Below are positions 1-9,574 of a stretch of 37,953 nt of DNA, piece by piece (the stretch's first letter is position 1; the number at the start of each line of letters is the position of its first letter). Source of the DNA: CAYOYH01 sp964408165 (GTDB lineage: Bacteria > Patescibacteriota > Saccharimonadia > Saccharimonadales > CAYOYH01); assembly GCA_964408165.1 (NCBI GenBank), contig CAYOYH010000002.1:1-37953 (forward strand), written 5' to 3'. Made by a program: the position numbers and the translations under genes. Under the pieces are notes generated by a model. That model saw only the letters and a program-made list of their open reading frames with translations. It did not search any database and was not told where the DNA came from.

Positions 1-2
1 CA

Positions 3-839
3 ACAGACTCTGGTTTACTTACTGACGATAGAGCAGTCGCCGTTACTGTCACAGACGTAAACGAACATGCTGTCACAGCACCAGCAGATACAAACGCAAT
101 TGCTAACACAGTAGCAGAAAATGCGGGAACTGGAATAGCTACTGAAATAACAGCCAACGCAACTGATGCTGATGGAACAAATAATACTGTAACTTACTTT
201 TTAACAGATGATGCAGGCGGTAGATTTCAGATTGATACAAATACAGGAATCGTAACAACAACAGCAATTGGTTTTGATTACGAAACAGCTATCAGTCATA
301 ACATCACAATTAGAGCAACCTCTGCCGATACTTCGACAGCCGACCAAGTATTTACTGTTCAGGTTACAGATGTAAACGAATATGCTGTCACAGCACCAGT
401 AGCGCCAACTATAACTTCACCAACTAGCGGGGAAGCAACAGGCCTCAACCCAACTATTACTGGAGCCTGTGAAGCGGGAGCGACGATCTCCATCACCTCA
501 CCGGATATTACCCCGAACCCAACTACTGGAGCGTGCAATGTGCTCGGAGCTTACTCTATTCCTGTAGTGGTTAATCCAGGGTCAGGGTCTGTGACACTAT
601 CGATTACCCAGACAGACGGTAGCGGAAATGTCTCTGGCGTATCAAGCATAACTTTTGAATCGGTCGATAGTAATATTGACGAAACAATCGACTCAACTCA
701 ACAAAATGATGTTTCGAAAGACCAAAAACCAGCAACAGAAGACCAGGCAACTTTTAATTGGCTGTATGTCTTTGGCTTCGGTCTGTTGGCGACAGCAATA
801 TTCACCATATGGAGACACCGAATGCGGAGTGAGGAGTAG
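3..839 (+). CDS. C-terminal part of a cadherin-like, membrane-anchored surface protein (5' end outside window)
   Basis: The open frame enters from the left edge, so only about 278 C-terminal residues are visible. Two TDVNE calcium-binding strings end cadherin-type repeats, with an intervening repeat containing the LTDDAGGRFQID and FDYE signatures of that fold. A proline/threonine-rich Ig-like module follows (TITSPTSGEATG onward), then an acidic low-complexity linker. The protein ends in one hydrophobic helix near WLYVFGFGLLATAIF and a short basic tail RHRMRSEE. This is a typical surface adhesin layout: repeats outside, single membrane anchor, cytoplasmic tail. It has no functional link to rpoB downstream. 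Ligand and total size cannot be told. Confidence 0.8.
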   Translation, partial: TDSGLLTDDRAVAVTVTDVNEHAVTAPADTNAIANTVAENAGTGIATEITANATDADGTNNTVTYFLTDDAGGRFQIDTNTGIVTTTAIGFDYETAISHNITIRATSADTSTADQVFTVQVTDVNEYAVTAPVAPTITSPTSGEATGLNPTITGACEAGATISITSPDITPNPTTGACNVLGAYSIPVVVNPGSGSVTLSITQTDGSGNVSGVSSITFESVDSNIDETIDSTQQNDVSKDQKPATEDQATFNWLYVFGFGLLATAIFTIWRHRMRSEE

Positions 840-851
840 AAGTTAGAATCT
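839..851. repeat. Left arm of a 13-bp inverted repeat flanking the IS region
   Basis: GAAGTTAGAATCT here is the exact reverse complement of AGATTCTAACTTC at 1982-1994. Between this arm and the IS terminus (840-969) lies degenerate purine-rich DNA (GGTAGACAGTAGACGG, GGCTGGGAGTTGG) with no gene. Its complement-like counterpart (ACTCCCAACTCCCAAC) lies just left of rpoB. The same TAGA-rich words recur at 13061-13345, 14655-14680 and 15377-15475, so this is probably a genome-wide repeat family, not the end of the IS. Confidence 0.6.
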
Positions 852-969
852 GGAATCCACTGCCCAGTGCGCTACCCAGTGGAAGAATCTAAATTGGTAG
901 ACAGTAGACGGCGCATGGTGGATAGTGGACTAGAGGCTGGGAGTTGGAGTATAGAAACTGGAAATTAGG

Positions 970-1747
970 AAGGCTCTTGCCCAGATAAAATCCTAGTTCT
1001 AAGCTAAAACCAATGAAATTACAGATACCATGTGGAGAACTGAGTAGTTACAAAGTTGGAAAAATTCCCAAAACACTCCCATGTTGATGTTGAAGCCTCT
1101 AAAACAACTAAACTATTGGATCTGAATCGGCAAGACAGTTGATGGCTACTACAGCCTTTTTCGTAAACTTATTTATGTCCAGCAGAAGCAAGTTTTCACC
1201 AAGCTCGGGAGCATAGCAGAGATAGATGAGAGCTACTTTGGCGCTAGAAGACTCCGTGGTTTCCATATGAAGCTAAAGCGTGGTCGAGGCACCAGAAAAC
1301 AACCGGTGCTTGGTATCTACACAACGAAATGGTCGAGTCTACACCGAAATAGTCCCCAATTGTTCAGGAGCTATCTTGCAGGACATTGCTACTCATACCA
1401 TATCTGTTAATGCTGAGATTAACTCTGATGGCTGGAGCAGCTACGATAGACTAGTTGATGTTGGTTACGACAAACACTACCGTATTATTCACAGTAACAA
1501 CGAACGGAGTGATAGCCACGGTCATCACATTAACGGTATTGAAAACTTCTGGAGCTTCACCAAAAGAAGAATGTAGCGTAAGAATGGCGTCAGGAAGACT
1601 TACTTTGAATTATTTCTCAAAAAATGCGAGTGGAGACATATTAGAAGCTAGGAACAAATGGAAGCCGAACTCGAAAAGCTACTTAACCAGTACAATAAAC
1701 AACCAAGAAAGGAGCAGGACTAGCTAGTTTTGCTGGGCGAGAGCCTT
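970..1747 (+). mobile_element. Decayed IS1595-family insertion sequence
   Basis: Left terminus AAGGCTCTTGCCCAG (970-984) and right terminus, read on the minus strand, AAGGCTCTCGCCCAG (1733-1747) are inverted repeats matching at 14 of 15 positions. They enclose a broken DDE transposase of IS1595/ISXO2 type. The flanking 8-mers (962-969 and 1748-1755) do not match, so no target-site duplication survives. The element is about 778 bp, near the low end for the family, and is no longer autonomous. Confidence 0.75.
1013..1723 (+). pseudogene. IS1595-type transposase, multiply frameshifted
   Basis: Protein-like sequence is spread over three frames. It begins at ATG 1013 (PCGELSSYKVGKIPKTLPC), shifts near 1080 to VEASKTTKLLDLNRQ, shifts near 1134 to TVDGYYSLFR and EIDESYFGARRLRG, and shifts again near 1313 to RNGRVYTEIVPNCS. 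The last frame runs on through in-frame stops at 1574 and 1649 (NGVRKTYFELFLKKCEWR) to 1721. Candidate DDE residues remain visible: D in EIDES, D in NSDGWSSY, and E in HHINGIENFW. With at least three frameshifts and two internal stops, the gene is dead. Confidence 0.85.
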
Positions 1748-2211
1748 GTCTAAAATCATATCTTAAAGCTAAAGTGTCGCGGAGACTGGGGCTTAGTATA
1801 ATTAACGACCGTACTGTACTTGACACTTCCAGCGTTGCTTGCCGGCTGATGTTTTGCAATGGTAATTGTATGTTTTTTTTATTGAATTAATGTCTCACGA
1901 CATTAATTCATAGTCAATAACAGAGGGAAAGTTGTCTAAAAACCAACACGATATTGCCTACAGCCCCTATTTCCCCATTCTAGATTCTAACTTCTAAATT
2001 CTAGATTCTGACTCCCAACTCCCAACTTCGGCTTGACTTTTCGACAAACATTACCCAAACTACTGTGCTAAGAAGAAGAATAAGTCGCCGCATGGTTTAG
2101 TTTGCTCCAAAAATAGAGCGCGTGAATTGGGCAGCTTAGTGTGGCTTCTAAAAAGTCAAACTAAATAACACTAGTAAAACATCATAATCCCAAGTAGGAG
2201 CGCGCATTTAT
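1748..2211. other. Non-coding region upstream of rpoB with a perfect 11-bp hairpin
   Basis: No gene is visible. GAATTAATGTC (1884-1894) and GACATTAATTC (1899-1909) form a perfect stem with loop TCAC, extended by TTATTG (1879-1884) and CAATAA (1915-1920). A T8 run precedes the hairpin and does not follow it, so it is not a canonical terminator on either strand. The right arm of the 13-bp inverted repeat lies at 1982-1994. A TTGACT hexamer at 2033-2038 has no good -10 at 16-18 bp, so the rpoB promoter is not securely located. Confidence 0.55.
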
Positions 2212-5200
2212 ATGGCTAAGAGCACCGCCACTAAACGCGTCTATTTCAGCGAAGTAGACGAAATAACAAAACTTCCAAACCTAATAGAACACCAGAAAAA
2301 ATCTTTTGATTGGTTCGTCAAAGACGGACTGGCAGAGATTTTCACCGAAATCAATCCTATCGATGACTACACCGGAGAAAAGCTAGAGCTTCGTTTCAAA
2401 AAGCATCGTTTCGAACCGCCAAAAATAACTGAGCTGGAAGCCCGGGAGAACAATGTCTCCTACGATGCACCGCTCAAAGCGGTGGTTGAGCTAACTAACA
2501 AAGTTACAGGCGAGATAAAAGAGTCTGAGGTATATCTAGGTGATTATCCGTGGATGACTGAACGAGGCACTTTTGTGATAAACGGTGCCGAGCGGGTGGT
2601 TGTTAGCCAGTTAATTCGTTCCGCTGGCGTTTTCTTTACTGCTGCCACCATTGGCTCTAAGCGTCATTTTGGCGCCAAAGTTATCCCCGGGAGAGGCGCT
2701 TGGCTGGAGTTTGAAACCGCTAAAAATGGCGCTATTTTTGTAAAGATTGACCGACGTCGAAAAATCCCAGTAACGACTTTGCTCCGAGCCTTGGGGTATT
2801 CTTCGAATGCTAAGATGAAAGATGCTTTCAAGCACGTCGACACTGGCGAATTCAATTACATCGACGCTACTTTGGAAAAAGATCCTAGCTCCAGCTCCAG
2901 CGACGCCCTTATCGAGGTTTATCGCCGGCTTCGACCTGGCGATTTGGCAACGGTAGAGAATGCCAAGCAGCTGATTGAGAACATGTTTTTCAATTACAAA
3001 AGGTTCGATTTCTCCAGGGTTGGGCGATACAAAATCAACAAGCGTCTAAACCTAAACACCCCCAACACCACCAAAGGGCGAGTGATGCAGCTTAGCGATT
3101 TGAGCGCCATAGTCGCCGAAATTATTCGCCTAAACAACACCCAGGAAGCTCCTGATGACATCGATTCTTTGGCTAATCGACGCATCAAGCTGGTTGGCGA
3201 GCTGGTACAACGGCAATTTAGAATCGGCATGCTTCGAATGGAGCGCAACGCCAAAGACCGAATGTCGATGTCCGAAATAGAGACAGTGGTGCCAGGACAG
3301 CTAATAAACGCCCGCCCTATCGTGGCGGCAGTGCGTGAGTTCTTTGCTAGTTCCCAGCTTTCGCAGTACATGGATCAGATTAATCCGCTCTCTGAGCTAG
3401 CACACAAACGACGCCTAAGTTCGATGGGCCCTGGCGGCTTATCCAGAGAACGGGCCGGCTTCGAAGTTCGAGACGCCCACGCCACTCACTACGGACGCAT
3501 GTGCACAGTAGAGACACCTGAAGGCGCCAACATTGGACTAGTGTTAAACCTAGCCAACTACGCTCGAATAAACGATTATGGCTTTCTGGAGACACCTTAC
3601 AGGAAAGTTGTCAACGCCGTCATTCCAAAAGATGCCTCCGGGCATGTTGCCAGCGTTGATTTAGAAGATGGAAAAGGCAAGGTGATAGTCCGAGCCGGTG
3701 AAACCATTACTGCTTCCAATGCCAGGAAACTAGCTAAACTCTCAGCTAAAACGATTCCAGTTAAAGCCAAAGTCACCAGTAAAGTAGTTCTCCTCGATGC
3801 TTATGCTGAAGAAGCGTCAGTTATAGCTGGCGCCGGAAACGAAACCGACAAAAACGGCTATTTTGTCAACCAACGAGTATCGGCTCGGGACCATTTGGTC
3901 ATTGGTGAGGTAGACGCGAATGAAGTCACTCATATGGACGCGTCAGATTCTCAGATTATTGGCTCATCGGCCGGTTTGATTCCGTTCATTGAGAAAAATT
4001 ATGTCTACCGTTCTTTAATGGGTGCCAACCAACAACGTCAAGCGGTGCCACTGATTAACCCGGAGTCACCTCTCGTTGGAACTGGAATGGAAAGTGTTAC
4101 AGCCGATAATTCAGGCCAGTTGATTGTTGCCGAGGGTAGCGGTGAAGTAATCAAGGCTGACGGCGACGAAGTAGTTGTCAAATACGGCCGAGTTAAAAAA
4201 TCATACTTCCCTATGCGCTTTGTACGCAGCAACGAAGGTTCGTGTATTAACCAGAAAGTTGTCGTTGATTCTGGCGACAAAGTAAAACAGGGCGATATAC
4301 TCATAGAAGGCATGTCGATTCAGGGCGGTGAACTAGCTTTAGGTAAAGATCTTCTGGTTGCGTTCATGCCGTGGGGTGGCTATAATTTCGAAGATGCGAT
4401 CATCATCTCGGAGCGTTTGGTCAAAGATGATGAGCTGACATCTATTCATATCGTTGATTACATGACCGAAATCCGTGAGACCAAGCTTGGTCCAGAGATT
4501 GTAACTCGGGACATACCAAATGTTTCCGAAGAAGCCCTGCGACATTTGGACGAAGACGGTATTGTCCGAGTTGGTGCCGAAGTCCGACAGGGTGACATTT
4601 TGGTCGGCAAAATTACTCCCAAAGGCGAAACCGAACTATCTAGCGAAGAAAGGTTGCTACGGGCAATTTTTGGCGAAAAAGCCAAAGATGTACGCGATAC
4701 TTCGCAGAGAATGGGTAACGGCAAACATGGCAAAGTTGTTGGGGTTAAGATTTTTTCTAAGAAAAACGGCCACACGTTAAAGGCTGGTGTTTTGATGCAA
4801 GTTCAGGTATTTGTGGCGCAGATGCGAAAAATTTCAGTCGGCGACAAACTGGGTGGGCGGCACGGAAATAAGGGCGTTATCGCCCGAATTTTACCCGAAG
4901 CCGACATGCCGTTCATGGAAGATGGCACGCCAGTCGATCTGTTACTCAACCCACTAGGCGTTCCCAGCCGTATGAATATTGGACAGTTGTTTGAAAACCA
5001 CCTCGGAATGGCGGCTCGAACCTTGGGCTACAAGGTAGCATCGCCGCCTTTCAATGGTGTACCAATCGACAAGATTAAGAGTGAGCTCAAAAAAGCTGGT
5101 TACAACGAAGACGGCAAATCTCAGCTCTACGACGGGCGCACCGGAGAGGCGTTCAAGGAACGAACCACCGTCGGCTCAATGTACATGATCAAGCTCAATC

Positions 5201-5706
5201 ACATGATTGCCGACAAGATTCACGCCCGATCAATCGGGCCCTACACCATGGTTACCCAGCAGCCTCTTGGCGGCAAGGCTCAATCTGGTGGCCAGCGTTT
5301 TGGAGAGATGGAAGTTTGGGCGCTAGAAGCCTACGGCGCTGCTAGCACTTTGCAGGAGATGCTAACCATTAAGTCCGACGATGTCTACGGACGCTCGAAA
5401 GCCTATGAATCGATAATCAAAGGCGAGCCCATCGTTGGCCCTAAGATCCCAGAATCGTTCAACGTTTTAGTGAAGGAACTTCAGGGACTAGGGCTAAAGA
5501 TTGATTTGGTGGTTCACGAAACCAAGAAGCTAGTTGATGCAGAGGTAGTGCTAGAGGAAGTCATTAAGCAGGAAGCTGCTAATATGCCACAAAACTTAAC
5601 TGCTGATTTGCCAGAAGTAGATGTCACCACTGATGCTGCTAGAGATGAATACGACAAAGACGAAGTTGCCAAGGTGGCTAAAACCAAAGGAGGAGGCGTA
5701 AAATGA
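2212..5706 (+). CDS. rpoB: RNA polymerase beta subunit
   Basis: At 1164 residues this is a compact but complete beta subunit. It forms the active centre and rifamycin pocket with beta-prime. Visible landmarks are the rifampicin region QLSQYMDQINPLSE (about residues 382-395), GPGGLSRERAGFEVRD, ETPEGANIGL, the fork and hybrid-binding GDKLGGRHGNKGVIA, and the C-terminal QPLGGKAQSGGQRFGEME with the following clamp anchor. The start is ATG with GGAG about 13 bases upstream. The stop TGA overlaps the rpoC start as ATGA, implying translational coupling. The usual rplKAJL genes are not upstream. The rifampicin region is near wild type, with Ile at the E. coli N518 position and Met at L533. Confidence 0.97.
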   Translation: MAKSTATKRVYFSEVDEITKLPNLIEHQKKSFDWFVKDGLAEIFTEINPIDDYTGEKLELRFKKHRFEPPKITELEARENNVSYDAPLKAVVELTNKVTGEIKESEVYLGDYPWMTERGTFVINGAERVVVSQLIRSAGVFFTAATIGSKRHFGAKVIPGRGAWLEFETAKNGAIFVKIDRRRKIPVTTLLRALGYSSNAKMKDAFKHVDTGEFNYIDATLEKDPSSSSSDALIEVYRRLRPGDLATVENAKQLIENMFFNYKRFDFSRVGRYKINKRLNLNTPNTTKGRVMQLSDLSAIVAEIIRLNNTQEAPDDIDSLANRRIKLVGELVQRQFRIGMLRMERNAKDRMSMSEIETVVPGQLINARPIVAAVREFFASSQLSQYMDQINPLSELAHKRRLSSMGPGGLSRERAGFEVRDAHATHYGRMCTVETPEGANIGLVLNLANYARINDYGFLETPYRKVVNAVIPKDASGHVASVDLEDGKGKVIVRAGETITASNARKLAKLSAKTIPVKAKVTSKVVLLDAYAEEASVIAGAGNETDKNGYFVNQRVSARDHLVIGEVDANEVTHMDASDSQIIGSSAGLIPFIEKNYVYRSLMGANQQRQAVPLINPESPLVGTGMESVTADNSGQLIVAEGSGEVIKADGDEVVVKYGRVKKSYFPMRFVRSNEGSCINQKVVVDSGDKVKQGDILIEGMSIQGGELALGKDLLVAFMPWGGYNFEDAIIISERLVKDDELTSIHIVDYMTEIRETKLGPEIVTRDIPNVSEEALRHLDEDGIVRVGAEVRQGDILVGKITPKGETELSSEERLLRAIFGEKAKDVRDTSQRMGNGKHGKVVGVKIFSKKNGHTLKAGVLMQVQVFVAQMRKISVGDKLGGRHGNKGVIARILPEADMPFMEDGTPVDLLLNPLGVPSRMNIGQLFENHLGMAARTLGYKVASPPFNGVPIDKIKSELKKAGYNEDGKSQLYDGRTGEAFKERTTVGSMYMIKLNHMIADKIHARSIGPYTMVTQQPLGGKAQSGGQRFGEMEVWALEAYGAASTLQEMLTIKSDDVYGRSKAYESIIKGEPIVGPKIPESFNVLVKELQGLGLKIDLVVHETKKLVDAEVVLEEVIKQEAANMPQNLTADLPEVDVTTDAARDEYDKDEVAKVAKTKGGGVK

Positions 5707-8700
5707 GTAGATACGAACCCCAAAACAATATCCTAGACTTCGATGCGGTGCGCATTACCGTTGCCTCCAACGAAGACATTTTGGAATGGTCACACGGCGA
5801 AGTAACCAAGCCGGAAACTATTAACTACCGCACTCAAAAACCAGAACGCGATGGACTGTTTTGTGAGAAGATTTTTGGGCCGGTTAAAGATATAAATCCA
5901 CATGACACCAAGCTAAAGGGTGTCCGCTACCGCGAAGCAGCTGTAGATAAGAAAGGCGAACTGGTAACCAAATCCATAGTTCGGCGAGAGCGGATGGGGC
6001 ACATACAATTGGCTGCACCAACGGCGCACATCTGGTTCATGAGAGGCACACCTTCCTCTATGGGGCTAGTGTTGGGTATGACGGTTAAGAATTTGGAGCG
6101 AGTAATTTATTTTGCTAGCTACATTATCAAAGCCGTCGATGAGGAGAAAAAAGAACAGCTGGTTGCGGACATGGAAGCTCAGGCGAAGGCAGCCAAAGTA
6201 GCTATAAAAGCTCGCTGGGAGAAGGAAGCTAAGGTCGAAGGCGCCGACATCAAAAAGCTAGCCGAGGCACAAACCAAGGAGCTGGAAGAAAACATGGAGC
6301 AATACGTTGAGCGCAAGGCTCAACTGGTTTCTTTGGCGCTGATGAACCTACTGACAGAACTTCAATACGCTGAGTTACCAGAAGAAATGACGGAAATCAT
6401 TGACGTAGGCATTGGCGGGCAAGTCATGAAAGAGTTGTTAGAAGCTGTTGAGCTACAAAAGCTAATCAAAGAACTAGGTGAAGAAGCTGAAGGTACTAAG
6501 GGTCAAAGGAAGCGAAAACTTTTGAAGCGCCTAAAAGTACTGGAGGGCATGCTGCGTGCTGGAATCAAGCCGGCATCGATGATGCTGACGGTCATACCGG
6601 TAATTCCACCAGATTTGAGACCAATGGTGCAGTTAACAGGTGGTCGTTTTGCGACATCTGATCTTAACGATTTGTACCGACGCGTTATCAATCGGAACAA
6701 TCGACTGAAAAAACTTTTGGATCTAAAAGCCCCCAGTGTGATTACCAGGAACGAAATGCGTATGCTTCAAGAAGCAGTCGACGCGCTGATTGACAACAAT
6801 AATTCACGGAGTGGCCGAGCTGTTAGCTCTACAGGAAATCGAAGACGCTTGAAATCACTCAGTGACATGCTGAAAGGCAAGCAAGGTCGTTTCCGCCAAA
6901 ACCTTCTCGGCAAACGAGTAGATTATTCTGGTCGTTCGGTCATTGTTTCTGGCCCTGACCTAAAACTTAACGAATGCGGCCTGCCAAAGATGATGGCGTT
7001 AGAGTTGTTTAAGCCGTTCATCATCGGACATCTGACCGAAAGCGAGAAAGCACACAACATCAAATCAGCTTCACGCATGATTGAAATGGGCGAAACCGCT
7101 GTCTGGGATGCTCTGGATGAAGTGATTAAAGGCAAGTATGTGCTTTTGAACCGCGCACCGACGCTTCACCGTCTTGGCATACAGGCTTTCCAGCCCAGAC
7201 TAATCGAAGGTAAGGCTATTCAGCTGCATCCACTAGTGTGTAAAGGTTTTAACGCTGATTTCGATGGCGATCAAATGGCAGTTCACTTACCGCTCTCAGC
7301 GGCGGCACAAAAAGAAGCCCGAGAGATTATGTCGGCAGCTAAAAATCTGCTGAAACCAGCCGACGGAACACCAATCTTGCACATAGAACAAGACATTGTC
7401 TTAGGGTGCTACTATTTGACTTACGACCGTCCTGCTTTGGCTGGGCTAACCCTTAAACCATACCGAGATATCCAAGAAGCCATCTACGCCTACGAAAATG
7501 AAATCCTAGAGCTTCACACTCCGATCCAGCTAAGGGTTAAAGGAGAACTACGCCAGACTACGCTAGGACGGGCGCTGTTTAACGAGATATTCCCGGAAAG
7601 TTTCGAATATCAGGACGAGCCCATGACTAAGAAAAGGCTATACGGAGTCATGATCAGCATTTACAACGAATACGGAACTGAAGCTACCGCAATAATAGCG
7701 GACGATTTGAAAGACATTGGGTTTGAATACGCCACGGTTTCGGGCATTTCCACAGGTATGGATGATTACACTGATTTGGAATCACTCGACGACTTACTGA
7801 ATGTCGGAGAGGAACAGGCCGCAGCCATCAGTACTCAGTACGAACAAGGGTTCATCACTAACGATGAGCGTTACCGTTTGACGGTTGATGCCTGGAAAGA
7901 AGTTGATAAGCAGGTGGCTATCGCCCTCCAAGACAAACTAGACAAAGAAGATACCACGACATCCCTGACCGTCAACTCTGGCGCTAGAGGCAACATTGGT
8001 TCGATTAAACAGATTGCTGGTGTGATTGGTGTGACTGTCGATGCCACCGGACGAGAAATCGAGCTACCTATCCGCTCCAGCTACAAAAGCAGTCTTTCAC
8101 CGCTAGAGTATTTTGTTTCCACTCGCGGTTCTCGAAAAGGCATGATCTCCACCGCGCTCAAAACCGCAGATTCGGGTTACCTTACGAGGCGCTTGGTAGA
8201 TGTGTCGCAGGATGTGTTTACCAACGATAAGAATTCAGATGACCCCGGATTTATTGTTGACCGGGCTGAAACAGAAGACATTGGTTTGGATTTCGCACAC
8301 CGAATAACTGGCCGAGTTTTGGCGGCTGGCGTCAAAGTCGACGGCAAGCAAATAGCTAGGAAAAATGCTTTGATAACCAAGAGAATCGCCGAAGCTATTG
8401 AGAAAAGCAAGGTGGAGGGCGTGAAAATAAAGAGCGTTCTTAGCTGTAAGGATCTGCGTGGAGTTAGCCGCGAATCATATGGAGTCGATTTGGCCACTGG
8501 CGAATTGGTGGCATCGGCGCAACCGGTTGGTGTGATTGCCGCTCAGTCTATTGGCGAGCCTGGAACTCAGCTAACACTAGACGTTTTCCATGCTGGTGGT
8601 GTAGCTGGTGAGGATATTTCCCAGGGTCTACCGCGTGTAGAGGAGATTTTCGAAGCCCGTTCACCGAAGGGTCAGGCTTTCATGAGCGAAGCTTCTGGAA

Positions 8701-9503
8701 CAGTCAGTGTCTGGGAGGACGGCAATGATTACGTAGTTCAAATCGTTCCCGCTAATATCAAGACCGAAGTTTTGAAATTGGAGGGTCGAAAGGCCAAGGT
8801 CAAATCTGGCACCGAAGTAGCTGCTGGTGATGTGTTGGCTGTGACTGCTAAAGATGCTAAACCACTCGTCGCACCTATCGAAGGTACAGTAGAGGTGTTC
8901 GAGGATGAATTGGTCATTGCCTCTGGCGACGACAGAGTGGTTCGTTATCGAATCCCTGGCTTCAAGCAGTTGGCAGTTGTTGACGGTGAAACAATCGAAG
9001 CTGGAGCACGCCTGAGCAATGGATCGCTGAACCTGCACGATCTACTGAGGCTCAAGGGTATTGAAGCCACCCAGCGCTACATCATGAACCAAGTGCTTGG
9101 GATTTTTGCATCGCAAGGTCAAAACATTGCCGATAAACATCTAGAAGTTGTGATTAGGCAAATGTTCTCCAGGGTACAGATTGAAGATCCTGGCGATAGC
9201 ACTTTTGTTATCGGCGATATTGTTTCTAAAGCGTCGGTTGTTGAACAGAACGAGGAGCTAGCGAAGGCTAAGAAAGAGCCGGCTCAGTTCACTCAAATGC
9301 TTCTAGGGATTACCAAGGTTTCAACTTGGTCGGATAGCTTCCTGTCGGCGGCTAGCTTCCAAGACACCACCCGTGTTTTGATAGCGGCAGCCATTAGCGG
9401 CAAGCTAGATAATTTACGCGGACTGAAGGAGAATGTGATTATTGGTCGCAAGATTCCTGTCGGCACCGGAGCAGTTAGTGAACCAACAGAGGTTGACGAA
9501 TAA
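5703..9503 (+). CDS. rpoC: RNA polymerase beta-prime subunit lacking both zinc-binding sites
   Basis: At 1266 residues, this subunit carries the catalytic Mg motif NADFDGDQ at residues 517-524 (Asp 519, 521, 523). It also has the lid/rudder region RQNLLGKRVDYSGRSV and the bridge-helix and trigger-loop region (VSTRGSRKGMISTALKTADSGYLTRRLVDV). A charged coiled-coil-like stretch lies near 145-215. The N-terminal zinc ribbon expected after GLFCEKIFGP is replaced by a cysteine-free segment (about 64-86). In the second site only Cys915 remains of CxxxxxxCxxC (SCKDLRGVSRESYG). It overlaps rpoB by 4 bases and has a GGAGG Shine-Dalgarno inside the rpoB end. Confidence 0.97.
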   Translation: MSRYEPQNNILDFDAVRITVASNEDILEWSHGEVTKPETINYRTQKPERDGLFCEKIFGPVKDINPHDTKLKGVRYREAAVDKKGELVTKSIVRRERMGHIQLAAPTAHIWFMRGTPSSMGLVLGMTVKNLERVIYFASYIIKAVDEEKKEQLVADMEAQAKAAKVAIKARWEKEAKVEGADIKKLAEAQTKELEENMEQYVERKAQLVSLALMNLLTELQYAELPEEMTEIIDVGIGGQVMKELLEAVELQKLIKELGEEAEGTKGQRKRKLLKRLKVLEGMLRAGIKPASMMLTVIPVIPPDLRPMVQLTGGRFATSDLNDLYRRVINRNNRLKKLLDLKAPSVITRNEMRMLQEAVDALIDNNNSRSGRAVSSTGNRRRLKSLSDMLKGKQGRFRQNLLGKRVDYSGRSVIVSGPDLKLNECGLPKMMALELFKPFIIGHLTESEKAHNIKSASRMIEMGETAVWDALDEVIKGKYVLLNRAPTLHRLGIQAFQPRLIEGKAIQLHPLVCKGFNADFDGDQMAVHLPLSAAAQKEAREIMSAAKNLLKPADGTPILHIEQDIVLGCYYLTYDRPALAGLTLKPYRDIQEAIYAYENEILELHTPIQLRVKGELRQTTLGRALFNEIFPESFEYQDEPMTKKRLYGVMISIYNEYGTEATAIIADDLKDIGFEYATVSGISTGMDDYTDLESLDDLLNVGEEQAAAISTQYEQGFITNDERYRLTVDAWKEVDKQVAIALQDKLDKEDTTTSLTVNSGARGNIGSIKQIAGVIGVTVDATGREIELPIRSSYKSSLSPLEYFVSTRGSRKGMISTALKTADSGYLTRRLVDVSQDVFTNDKNSDDPGFIVDRAETEDIGLDFAHRITGRVLAAGVKVDGKQIARKNALITKRIAEAIEKSKVEGVKIKSVLSCKDLRGVSRESYGVDLATGELVASAQPVGVIAAQSIGEPGTQLTLDVFHAGGVAGEDISQGLPRVEEIFEARSPKGQAFMSEASGTVSVWEDGNDYVVQIVPANIKTEVLKLEGRKAKVKSGTEVAAGDVLAVTAKDAKPLVAPIEGTVEVFEDELVIASGDDRVVRYRIPGFKQLAVVDGETIEAGARLSNGSLNLHDLLRLKGIEATQRYIMNQVLGIFASQGQNIADKHLEVVIRQMFSRVQIEDPGDSTFVIGDIVSKASVVEQNEELAKAKKEPAQFTQMLLGITKVSTWSDSFLSAASFQDTTRVLIAAAISGKLDNLRGLKENVIIGRKIPVGTGAVSEPTEVDE

Positions 9504-9574
9504 TGTCATATCTGTTAAATTCATCTGGATTAACGAAAATAGTTTCAGGGGAGTGGTCTAGTGCCAACAATTAA
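9503..9574 (+). CDS. Possible 23-residue coupling ORF between rpoC and rpsL
   Basis: The rpoC stop TAA overlaps an ATG (TAATG). From it a 23-codon frame (MSYLLNSSGL to SSANN) runs through the 57-base gap and stops 14 bases inside rpsL. The arrangement matches the repeat-borne short ORFs listed further on, but this one has no repeat sequence and could be a chance frame. It overlaps the rpsL Shine-Dalgarno AGGGGAG. Confidence 0.25.
   Translation: MSYLLNSSGLTKIVSGEWSSANN

Noticed and set aside
1280..1576. Intact 98-codon transposase gene
   Set aside because: It is only the middle part of the IS1595 transposase; sequence belonging to the same protein continues in other frames before it and past the stop after it.
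2033..2066. Promoter for rpoB (TTGACT followed by TACTGT)
   Set aside because: The spacer would be 22 bp and the -10 match is poor.
3352..3520. Possible natural rifampicin resistance in RpoB
   Set aside because: Key positions Q513, D516, S522, H526, R529 and S531 (E. coli numbers) are all wild type. Ile at N518 and Met at L533 alone do not make a case.
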